From Acestrorhynchus altus (Eukaryota; Chordata; Actinopteri; Characiformes; Acestrorhynchidae): DNA of 64,000 nt. Below the pieces are notes generated by a model. That model was not told the DNA's origin and ran no database searches. It saw nothing but the letters and a program-made list of their open reading frames with translations. The position numbers and the translations under genes were made by a program. Every line of letters starts with the position of its first letter. Within the stretch, counting starts at the first letter, position 1. The stretch is taken from contig CM067503.1 in assembly GCA_034509495.1 (NCBI GenBank), positions 15,371,669 through 15,435,668 on the forward strand. Reading direction: 5' to 3'. Below are positions 54,830 to 64,000 of this stretch, piece after piece.

Positions 54830-55655
54830 ATCACTAGATTTATTACCAATCAAACATTTATGGGACCATTATTTGGATGAGTTGGTAACCTATGAGTACG
54901 CAGGATCGACAGGCCCAGCTGCAACATTTATGGGCAAATGTGCAATAGGATACCATATGGAACAATATGCCTTCATGTCCAACCATTTCTCAAAATGTAT
55001 CTAGGATTTTATCTAGGGGCCCAACAGGGCATTAGAGCCTTCTTTCACTTGTAAAATTTTCCCAATAAACTTATATTTCTACTCTAATATTGAAATCACT
55101 TGCACAGATCATCATTACATTGACACACATAAAGTTTCATTGAGTTATATTGGTCTTGGTGGTCCTGGACAGCATTTTTTTGCAAGTATCTTTATCTGCA
55201 GGTCTTAAACCATAAATTATGAAGACAGGAGTGTACAGTGCAGTGCACTTTTAGCAAACATTTTATTAATTACAGAAATTAACAGGGTCACTAGTTTGCT
55301 GAACCAGTAATTTAACTGGTTGTACTGTACTTGTTTGTGTGTACAATAAGGCTTGCATTTCCTTTTCCACACACTGGAAGACTAATTATGTTCATAAGCC
55401 TAATTCACACGTTTTTTATCTTGTGGTTGTCATCACTCTGTTGCTGTTCAGGTTGCTAGAACACTGACATGTCCTCCTCTGACCTTACACTTGTGTGCTT
55501 TGTTGACTAGCAACCTTTCACCTCATCTCCTGTTTTCTCTAACTCTGACTCCACTTCCACAATTCTGAGTGAAATACTTTCTGCCTCACTCAACCCTCTG
55601 CTCCCCAGAGCATGGAAATGTTCAAAAATGGGAGTTAGTTCTGTTGCGTACTACA
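54830..55655. other. No recognisable gene
   Basis: AT-rich unique sequence. Confidence 0.4.
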
Positions 55656-55659
55656 GAGG

Positions 55660-56385
55660 ACTGAGATCAGACTCTTCCATTAAAGAAACAATTTGATTAT
55701 TTGCAACAGAAACCCAAATGATTCTTCACTTAAAATGTGAAAGCTGCAATGTCCACCATTTTGAAAATAAAGTCCTCTTAACTCAGTAAAGGTACATGGC
55801 ATATTCTAAGCTTCATAATTCAGGATCAGAGTAACCCATAAACACGATACACATATCATAAATTACAAGATTTACCCTAGATTTAGATTTACCCGTCTAA
55901 CCATGGCATGCATAATTCTGCACACTGTACATGCTCAACTTTCCAGATATTGGGTTATAAATTAAAATGAGAAAGAAGTGGCTGCTTGCTCTCTCTTGTT
56001 TAATTTATTTGGACCAATGTCAAGTGTTTTTTAATAACTTATTAAATATGCTTGTCAGTCAAATGAATTCATCAAAATTCTTGCATTTACAGCTCAGAAA
56101 CACTCTGGATGTCCAACAGGCTCTCTGAGTTGTAAAGTGTGTTTTAGTCCTTATAAGCAAAAAGAAAAATAATAATTAAAAGTAAGGTGCATTTTTAAAA
56201 CATACAAATATCTAAATTCTCAAATAAAAACAAATTAGACTAGCCTAGAATCTCCTGAAAACGACAATCTTACAAATGTGACTGTCTCCTATAAATACTT
56301 TATAATTTTGTTGGTGAATAAAAGTAAGACAAACATCCCACAAAATTGCCTTGGGATTGCATGAATTGTACTTGATTCATAGGTC
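55660..56385 (+). repeat. Copy 6 of the unclassified dispersed repeat family (most complete)
   Basis: Contains, in order, the blocks found singly elsewhere: AGCTTCATAATTCAGGATCA (about 55810; also copy 4), GTACATGCTCAAC...CCAGATATTGGGTTATAAAT (about 55925; also copies 1 and 2), CTCTGAGTTGTAAAGTGTGT TTTAGTCCTTA (about 56125; copy 1), AAACATACAAATAT (copies 1, 3, 4), AATCTCCTGAAAACGACAAT and GTCTCCTATAAATACTTTAT (56250-56310; copy 5), CAAAATTGCCTT (copies 1 and 5). Length about 700 bp; no ORF or terminal repeats visible. Confidence 0.65.
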
Positions 56386-56389
56386 ACAG

Positions 56390-57720
56390 GCCTATGTCCA
56401 CTACAGAGGTAATAAAATGAATTGTTATGTTTCAGGAGGATTCCAATTCCAAAGTATACATAACAGATGCAGAAAAGTAAGACACATAACTACATAAATA
56501 CATTAACTGTAGTCATTATCTGTTATTAAATACATTAAATATACATTAAGTTTCTTGCATTTCCTTTTCCAGTATGTTCATTACAAAATAATTATTGTTG
56601 AGTCAAACACTGGTTTATCAATTCCTTTTTAGGCTGGCCTCTGACACATTGTAATTTAAAGTGACAAGTGATAAGACAGATCATTCCAAAAGTTGAAAAT
56701 TGTGTAGCATACTTACTCCTAAATATGGTGGCTATGTTCTGTTCAAAGTGTTTTAGGAACCAGTAGCTCTACCCCTCTGTGAAGCTGCAGCCTGTGTGAA
56801 TAGCAAGTAAAGTCTGAGGATGTTTCATAGGCTTTCCTGGGTCAGTACATGATGTGAGGGCCATTCACCACAGTACTATCTACCAGCAGGCAACATGCCC
56901 ACCTGAAGAGAATAGCCCATTACCCTCATCATTCCTGGAGAAAAGTGGGTAGTCTACAACAGGGATCATGCAAGAACACGTTCTATAATTGAATGTGCTT
57001 TTGGCTGAAGACCAGGTGGAGGTCCATCTTTTTGCGTGCCCTTGAAGTCAACCCAAGGTTCACACCCGAGGTGAGTGCTGCATGACATCTGTATGGAAGC
57101 AGCAGACACTGTTCAGTTTGAAGCAGATGAAAAAGAGAAAGGAGATGGGCAGAAATTAGACATATTTCATATGATAGAAACACATTTAAACACAGTTAAA
57201 TATTGAATAATAAATTATTAATAATGTATTTAAACATTTGACATTTCAATTAATTGACTGTTCAATTCATCCATTTCAGTTCTTTCAATGCATTTGCTTT
57301 TTATCTCTTCTTACATCTGTTTGTTTTCTTCCTAAGAAAAAACCTTCCACTTAAGTGCAAGTCTGAGAGAATGGTCATATGAACAGGCAAACCTAAATAT
57401 GAATTGAGTATGAAATTAGCAAAAGAGTAAGAGCTTAACTGGAGTTCCTTCAGTATGTGAATACCAAGAACAGGATTAAATTACACACAAGCTCATGCCT
57501 CGCTTCTTCTGTGTGGTTAAGATCTAACTAGTAATCATTCAACCAAAATCACTAATTTACTTCAAAAATGATATGGAGAGTTTTCCTCCTTTATGAACAG
57601 TCATTCTCTGTGACGTAGCCTTTATAAATGCTTAAATGGATGTGGAACCTATGCCATAAATGGCTGTGTATGTAGAGACCACACAAGGTTTTGAAACAGA
57701 CCCATTGTGTAGGTGTGGTA
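56390..57720. other. No recognisable gene
   Basis: Unique AT-rich sequence with short ORFs only. Confidence 0.4.
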
Positions 57721-57724
57721 GAAT

Positions 57725-57850
57725 TCAGGTAAAGAAAATTGTTAGCCCAAGTGTGTAATGTTTATGGAGTGATAATGTACAGTGTAAGGAAATGTGTAAC
57801 CAAATTTGTAAACACTCTTGACCAATAAAGCCTGATTCTGATTCTGATAT
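57725..57850 (+). mobile_element. LINE 3' tail remnant with TGATTC repeat end
   Basis: AAACACTCTTGACCAATAAA GCCTGATTCTGATTCTGAT is a terminal sequence typical of fish LINEs, with AATAAA and a short (TGATTC)n tail. No coding part attached. Different from the ATCTTATCTT tails. Confidence 0.6.
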
Positions 57851-57949
57851 TTACTGAATGCATTTGCACTGATAACATAAACTAGTCTACAGCATTTGGT
57901 CTCTATATCGTGCAGGTAAACATCCTGGAAAGAGAGCATGCCTCATTTC

Positions 57950-58270
57950 AGATGAATGTCAACACCTAGCTCTTGATACCACCTTCCTAAATCTCGAAAT
58001 GGGAATATTGAGCATGATGTCATTTTCACTTGAAGCTAAAGAAACAGCTCTAATAAGCAAAGCTCTAAAAAAAATAATAAATAAATAACACATTGGCACC
58101 GCGAGCAAAGACTCTGCAAATGTCAGCCTGACGAGTGCATGGCTGACTGGAATGGCAGATTGAGGGATTATTTGGATTTGTTTGGCTGAACTATAATCTT
58201 ATGGATGGGGCCGTAGGTTTGTTTGGGTTTCTTCTTCGTCTCAGGGGAAGTTGGTAATGAAGTTTCATCT
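57950..58270. other. Complex unique stretch (possible conserved element)
   Basis: Non-repetitive, balanced sequence with CACTTGAAGCTAAAGAAACA GCTCTAATAAGC, GGCACCGCGAGCAAAGACTC, CTGACTGGAATGGCAGATTG AGGGATTA. No ORF of note. Confidence 0.25.
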
Positions 58271-59247
58271 TATTGTGACAACTGTTAGTTGTCTTAGTGA
58301 TACTCTGTACAATACAGCCCTGTATAATGATACAATGCTATTGATTTACCATGAAGTTATGAGCAGATTAACCATAACAAATCAAATTATATAGTCTAAA
58401 TTTTATATTTCAAAGTTAAAAGTATATGTAATTGTATAATAATTTATTAAATATATTTCAGGATTTATCATCAATATCCTATAATACATATTTAATTGTT
58501 TTTTGTCAAACAGTATTACTGTAGTATTCATCAAAAAGTATTTTTGAAACAGTATTTAAGAGATTTTTTTATTTTATTTTAACATTTGATATGGATTCTT
58601 ACATAGCTTGCATTAATAACAGAAATCCCTTACTATTCTGCAACAATATTATTGCATATATAATTTATAAAAGATAATAATATAATAATATTTTATTCAG
58701 TTTTCAATTTCTGTTGACAATTTAGTTTAGCAGCTGCAACTGCACTTGGGTTTTGATTTTCTAAAAATCATTGGTTTAAGTTTAGTTAGAACTGTGCTGA
58801 AAGTTGAGATAATAGGTTAAAAGAAAGACATAATTTCTATAGAAACAAGAAAAATCTGCACTTTTGATGACACATCACCACACCACATTTCTTTGTGTGT
58901 GTCATACAAGCACAAAATAGCTTTTTGTGATCTTTAAATTATGAATCAATTGCCTTTTGCTGTATGTAGATGTTGAAGCATTGCTGAATGAAAAATTTGA
59001 TTCCATTCAGCCATTCAGCCCCGCATTAGTGAAATCAGATACTGATACTGGATGATTAGTTCTGGATGACACACACCTTTTCAACTATGAACTCCACAAA
59101 AAAGCTCTGCAATTTTATATCCCTCTAGCTGATGCTTTGCATTGGGTACAGCCATAGGCTCATGTGCAGCATTTCCAAAGAGTCCCTTTTTATTGCCTAT
59201 GCTATGCTGTGAGATTACATAAACTGTTTACTAGTTAGAAGAACATC

Positions 59248-59306
59248 CAGACACTTTGAGCATAGTGTAATATATATATATATTTACATTATGCTCAAAG
59301 TGTCTG
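59248..59306. repeat. 23-bp stem hairpin with (TA)n loop
   Basis: Left arm 59248-59270 and right arm 59284-59306 are reverse complements at 22 of 23 positions, and the single exception (left G against right T) is a G-U wobble in RNA. The loop is 13 bases of TA. Key arm core: ACACTTTGAGCATA against TATGCTCAAAGTGT. Compatible with a small palindromic MITE, a cruciform or a miRNA-like precursor. Confidence 0.8.
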
Positions 59307-59505
59307 CATATATATAGTAGGGTAGGGTAGGGTCATACAATGTCAAATGTTATTGTATCAGAGTGCTATAAGCCAGACAATTAAAGCAGAGTTTATGTTT
59401 ACATCACAAGCCCTCAATAAAAGGAAGATTAGAATGTTGGATTCTAAATAAGATTGTGAAAACCATAGGTGTATATATAATATTTCAAATACAATTATAT
59501 ACTAT

Positions 59506-59508
<3 letters not shown>

Positions 59509-59562
<54 letters not shown>
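59509..59562. repeat. (TA)n microsatellite
   Basis: About 27 uninterrupted TA units. A G-rich (GTAGG)n run lies upstream at about 59318-59333. Confidence 0.97.
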
Positions 59563-59567
<5 letters not shown>

Positions 59568-59989
59568 CTAATGAATATATACTATGGTATCTTAAAATAC
59601 TCAATAAATTCTCAAGTGTTAAAAAATATAATCTATGGCTAGGCTGAATCCCTGTCCAGGAAACCAACTCAATATGTACCCAATTTATTTCCTACAGTAT
59701 ATACTTTACAATTAACTCTTCAGAAATCCTTTATTCATCTCAACTCTTAAATTATTCTAATAATATGCCTAGTTTTTATTTATGTATTTATATAACTTTT
59801 TGCCATTATGGTTATGGCAGTCACAAATTGCTGTCACCATCATCTATGGTTTCAGCTCAGTTTTCAGTGCTAATAAGAGGTCAGTTGCTGCTGAGTCACT
59901 GCTAAAGTACAGGCCACCTACCCAGTTTGGCCTAAAGAACAGACAAGCAGAATAGGACAATGTTGCTCTTGTGCACTTGAGGGGAACCT

Positions 59990-60260
59990 AAAATGCAATT
60001 CACTCAGATGAATAAGCCCCGGTGCTGGTGGTGAATGTTGTTAAGCACACACTCTAGCTGAGGGATCAATCATTCAGAGAGTGTTCAGAAGCAGCATGTG
60101 CCTTTCCTTTACACAGTCCAGCTGCACGGACAACGCTAACAATACCCACCTTAGTGTGTGCTCAAAATCTGATGTGTCTTCATCACCATATTGACTAACA
60201 GCTGTTGTTTCTAATGGATTAATTGCTATTCTCTGGTGACATGAAGAATTCACCAGGCAA
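59990..60260. other. Complex unique stretch (possible conserved element)
   Basis: Includes TCAGATGAATAAGCCCCGGT, TAGCTGAGGGATCAATCATT, CTAATGGATTAATTGC with a TAAT/ATTA core; no coding frame. Candidate regulatory sequence by texture only. Confidence 0.25.
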
Positions 60261-60696
60261 AAAGAAATATCATAATTAAACCATCACATCTCAATTGATA
60301 TGTAAAGTGAAGCTTGTCTTCCTGGATGATCACAGGATCTGTGGATTGAGAGAGCTACATATTCATGGACTGAGTGCAAAGAACAATTTATTTTTTGTAT
60401 TGGAAAGCTACTGCCAGTAGGCCTGCTGTTCTATGACAGTACAGTCATAGTAGATACACACCCTAACATCATACCAATACAACAGCTCTGTGAGCTTCAT
60501 ACATCAGTGATTTATTCATGTATTCAGTTCATTGGAAAAGTTGAACACAGCTGAGTAAATGCTTTGTTATTTAATTTTTAAGGTGACTTTAAGGAGAAAT
60601 GTTTTCTTTTTTGCCTCCCTCTCCAGTTCCAGACAGTTCCTGCCAGGACTGTCCTGCATACTGATGGCAGCTCCTCGACACCCGCAAATTATACCC

Positions 60697-60751
60697 AATA
60701 TCCCAGAAATTGGGATATTCTATATCGGGCTTGCTCACTTTTTGTGAGCAA
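60697..60751. repeat. Two small adjacent hairpins
   Basis: AATATCCC (60697-60704) pairs with GGGATATT (60712-60719), and TTGCTCAC (60731-60738) pairs with GTGAGCAA (60744-60751). Confidence 0.7.
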
Positions 60752-61077
60752 GTGAGCAAGAGAGAGTGAAGGAGAGTGTGACAGGTGTAGCAAGAAAGTG
60801 ACACACAGAGCATGCTGATTGGCTTCTGTTTATGCTAATTAGATGTATTAGATGTGTTCTCAGTCGACCTCTCTCTTTCATCAGTGTCCATCAGTTCAGT
60901 GTTCTGCAGCTCCATGTTCCAAAAAAAACAGAGAATAAAAACATACTTTACCCCAGCCTGTGCTACTGTACTGCTGTTTTTTTAGGTTGGGCCAAAGCTT
61001 GTATACCTGCTTAAAGTAAAAAAAAAAAAACATGACTGAATGAATTCAATAAATAAAATAAAATAATACCCTGAAAA

Positions 61078-61385
61078 TCATGGAGGCATGATAGTGTGAC
61101 ACAGCTCCAGGGGCCTTGGGCTCGAGTTGCCTGTGAAGAGTTTGGTGTGTTCTCCCCATGTCCATGTGGGTTTCCTCTGGGTACTCCTGATAGAGGGTAA
61201 ACTGGCCATCCTAAATTGCCCCTAGGTGTGATTGTGTGTGTGTGTGTGTGGGGATACCCTGAGATGGGCTGGTGCTCTGTCTAGGAGATATTCCTGTCTT
61301 GTGCCTGATGATTCCACTGATTCCAGGTAGGCTCTGGATGCACTGTGACCCTATTCAGGACTAACCTGCTAAGATAATGACTGAC
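61078..61385 (+). mobile_element. SINE-like teleost repeat with head region
   Basis: Head GACACAGCTCCAGGGGCCTT GGGCTCGAGTTG (weak B-box-like), then GTGTTCTCCCCATGTCCATG TGGGTTTCCTCTGGGTACTC, AAATTGCCCCTAGGTGTGA followed by (TG)n, GATGGGCTGGTGCTCTGTCT AGG, GATTCC-CTGATTCCAGGTAG GCTCTGGATGCACTGTGACC CTATTCAGGA. The only copy here that keeps part of the presumed tRNA-like head. Confidence 0.78.
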
Positions 61386-61917
61386 TGAATGGCTGACACT
61401 GAAAACCTCATGGGACAGGAACTGGTTATTGAGTGCCCTGGCATTTGCCCATAGAAGCTAAAGAATGATGCAGAGCCATGTGGTATATGTGTGCAAATCA
61501 ACAGTCTGTTTTCATGGACTGTTGTAGTCAGATGATCATTACCACCCACTGCACTGTCCACTGTGGCTGGTAATTCTTTCTATGACCTCACTCACAATAT
61601 AGCATCTCACAGCTTATACAGGTGTGGCTCTTTTCAAGCTATCAACTGTGGTAAAATGACATGAATTGAAACTTAGGTGGCAAGCTAGCCAACAAAACTA
61701 GACAGTTACCAACCCAAAAGCACTGCTTAAATGTACAAAGGTCTAAGTATGTTATTTAGCAGATTTGCTAGCATCACCTTGATATTTAGAACTGAAACCT
61801 CTGTCGAAATTAGTTGATCAAATGCATATGACCAAAAGTTCTCTGATTTACTAATTCAACAGAAAGAAGACCAGTTCAGCATCTGTCTTGCATCCTTTCT
61901 CTCTGTTAGCTCTTGCT

Positions 61918-61937
61918 AAAAAAAAAAAATAAACAAA

Positions 61938-61972
<35 letters not shown>

Positions 61973-61975
61973 AAA
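61918..61975. repeat. A-run followed by (AAAT)n microsatellite
   Basis: An A-run, then about eleven AAAT units. Confidence 0.95.
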
Positions 61976-63320
61976 GCTAATCAGAGATTTACCCTTGTCT
62001 AGTCTTTTGCTCGGTTACTCTCCTTTTCCCCTTCTTTCAAGTTCATACTGGTAATACAAAACTAGTTTTGTTTCAGAGCTAAGAGCCAATGACAAGCCTT
62101 TGCATTTAACTTAAAACATTTGATCAATATGAAATTAACAATCAGAAGGGAAAACATCTCATTTTCTTTCTTTTCTTCAGACTCTGTGCTTTGACAAACC
62201 AATTGGCACAGCAAGCAATTTTCAGTTTAACTTCCATACATGGGAGATGACCAAGTAATGAGGATATGGATATTTTTCCCATCCACATTGTTTAGGGGAT
62301 GAGGCAGCATAGATGAAAGTCATTTTTAAATTTGTCAAAATTGTGATTCACGTAGGACACCATGCTTGCTGTGCAAAATTGGATGCCACTCCAACTGATA
62401 TCAAAGATATCAGTTACACTCAGTTTCCTACATAGATTCCATGTATCACTGGCATGTGGTCATGGGTTATAGCTATACGATTTATGATTTTTCATAAGTT
62501 CAATGTTACTGGACTCAAGAAGAGTTGTTCATCTTAAATATTCTTCTCATTCACTGAAACTGTACATGACAATTCACAGTTTTGCATCAATTTCCTACTT
62601 ACACTGGCTCGGCTGCTTTCATTCTTCATGGCTCTCCACACAGAATGAAGACACTGTTCCAAGGGTTTGCCTCCATGCTTATTTCTGTGTTGTCATTTCT
62701 GTGGTTTAAAGAAAGTCACAGTAAATGGCAGACTTGTGATGTCACTCAGTTGCCGGTAATGCTGTTTGTATTACTTGACTGAAGTGACTGGTGGCAGTGT
62801 GCTTGGCTCAAGAGCGACATTTGGAACGTGGGTTAACTGCAGGCTGCTTCATTAGAATAGCCACATCCTGAAAGCGGAAGTGCAGGGTTCTAAAACCTTT
62901 AATATTAACTGAGCCACATTTAAACCCATTGTAAAATACTCAACATACTCATAGACACAGTGTTTATTGTATATACACAACATTTAAATCAAGTTAGTAA
63001 TTTCACTCATCTTTCACTGTGTGACAGATTTGATTATTGGATTTTTGGTCCATTTGTGAATTTAATAACTGCCAGATTCATATGATGATTTTTGGACATA
63101 ATGTCACATTCTTTTTTTTTTATATTCTGGTAAAAGTTCATAATGTAAAGACCCACTGAAATCATAGTCATCCAAAGTCACTTGAAATAAAATCTTTTCA
63201 CTATGATTTCCACTGAAAGTGAAGAAGGTTTTTTTTGTTTTCCTTCTCCTATAAAGTTACACATTTTGGAGGTTTTTGCAAGACACAGACAATTTGTTTG
63301 CTTTTAGACATTTCTTAAGC
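61976..63320. other. No recognisable gene
   Basis: AT-rich unique sequence; ORFs at 62503-62782 overlap in two frames and have no signature. Confidence 0.4.
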
Positions 63321-63324
63321 CTCA

Positions 63325-64000
63325 TTAACTCTCATTAACTTAATTTGACCTAAAACTTCATCAGATTTTCACACAAATCCTAAGAGTATACAAAGTGAAC
63401 CAAATCAAACAAATGAGCCAACAATATTAAAGTTGGTAATTTATTTATTGAGGAAAATGATCCTATATTGCTTATCTGAGAGGCAAAAGTATGTGATCCT
63501 TTAGGATTAGCAGATAATTTAAAGGTGAAATTAAAGTCAGGTGTTCAGTTTCAGATGCGATTGGATACCCTATTTAAATGTAAAGAACGGGGATCTTCAC
63601 AAGTTTGTGGAAGTGTACCAGGGCACATTATTACCTTCCAGAGAACTGTATGATCCACAAAGATCACACAAAGAGCAATTTTAATGTTCATAAGCCCACC
63701 ATCAGGAGAACACTGAACAACAGTGATGTGCATGGTAGAGAATCTCTGCAGAGAAATCTGCTGCTGTGCAATAAGAATATTTATTTGTCTGCAGTCTGCT
63801 AAAGATCACCCGAACAAGCATGAAGGCTAATGGAACAATGCTATGATGATGGATGAGACCAAAACAAGTCTGTTGATTGACATGAGAAGCATTATATTTG
63901 GAGAAAGGAAAACACAGTGTTCCAGCATACAAACATCACCCCATTTGTGTAACACCATCATGATTATACCAACAAATTCAGGACGTTTGTCTGTGAGCTG
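63325..64000 (+). mobile_element. Tc1-like DNA transposon of another family, 5' part, runs off the window
   Basis: 5' region TTTGACCTAAAACTTCATCA GATTTTCACAC, a TTTATTTATTGAGGAAAATG ATCC block, GGCAAAAGTATGTGATCCTT. Transposase blocks from about 63655: AAAGATCACACAAAGAGCAA, GCCCACCATCAGGAGAACAC TGAACAACA, GCATGGTAGAGAATCTCTGC, TCTGCTAAAGATCAC, then ATGGATGAGACCAAAACAAG (MDETKT, second catalytic Asp kept, near 63850) and GTTTGGAGAAAGGAAAACAC-type sequence. After about 63955 roughly 100 bases typical of the family are missing before GATTATACCAACAAATTCAGGACGT. The outermost terminal repeat is not clear. Stops make it inactive. Confidence 0.85.
63655..64000 (+). pseudogene. Tc1-like transposase fragment (second family)
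   Basis: Broken coding sequence for the middle of a Tc1-like transposase: KAHHQENTEQQ-like region in shifted frame, SAKDHPNKHEG, then DETKTSLLI around the catalytic Asp. Multiple frameshifts; the C-terminal part lies beyond the window. Confidence 0.75.

Noticed and set aside
59318..59333. G-quadruplex at GTAGGGTAGGGTAGGGT
   Set aside because: Only three GGG runs, so it falls short of the usual four-run motif.
1..64000. An undescribed defence, toxin or biosynthetic system
   Set aside because: The sequence is fish genomic DNA dominated by dead transposons; no multi-gene system is visible.

Overview
The window looks like AT-rich, gene-poor nuclear DNA of a ray-finned fish. The evidence is a mixture of decayed Tc1-like transposons of several families, jockey/L2/L1-type LINEs, Ty3/gypsy-like LTR elements, a teleost SINE-like repeat ending in GGAT repeats, and many long (CA)n, (TA)n and (AAAT)n microsatellites. 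Some dispersed repeats resemble ones I associate with otophysan fishes (catfish, characins, carps), so an otophysan, perhaps a catfish, is my best guess; this rests on recognition, not on a search. There is no bacterial-type gene organisation, no operon, and no rRNA, tRNA or CRISPR locus.

No intact host gene is visible. The best host-gene trace is a possible last coding exon at 1867-1994 (+): strong acceptor, 42 codons, stop. Weaker coding-like stretches lie at 29281-29455 and 29614-29685 (+), 41809-42200 (-) and 48005-48260 (-). Several non-repetitive, complex stretches carrying TAAT/ATTA-type motifs (about 4690-5000, 6830-7560, 31080-31329, 37130-37700, 46980-47170, 50100-50290, 57950-58270, 59990-60260) look like candidate conserved non-coding elements, as expected in a long intron or a desert near a developmental gene. 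That is inference only.

Layout: 1-1735 is a jockey-like LINE split by a complete solo LTR with target-site duplication. 1.8-9 kb is largely unique. 9.5-18.4 kb is a dense nest: a minus-strand gypsy element with a Tc1-like element, a LINE piece and a short dispersed repeat inside it, then a minus-strand L1 and a minus-strand jockey-like LINE. 19-29 kb holds a decayed unknown ORF, a near full-length dead Tc1-like transposon (20695-22260), a second Tc1-like copy split by an LTR, a SINE-like element and an L2 fragment. 30-33.5 kb has a degenerate minisatellite, two large complementary dinucleotide blocks and a compact LTR element (32003-33531) with direct TSDs and a repetitive, apparently pol-free interior. 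39.6-42.6 kb holds a SINE-like copy and about 1.2 kb of telomere-like GGTTAG-type repeats carrying a MITE. 44-57 kb holds several copies of an unclassified dispersed repeat, LTR remnants, another LINE and a half Tc1-like element. 59-64 kb holds a strong hairpin, (TA)n, another SINE-like copy and the 5' part of a further Tc1-like family running off the window.

Nearly everything recognised is transposon-derived and inactive, so there is no gene network to describe. The most interesting items are the solo LTR carrying both a perfect CTCF-like core and a tRNA-like A/B-box domain, the compact LTR element with a low-complexity open frame, the at least six-copy unclassified repeat family, and the 23-bp hairpin at 59248-59306.
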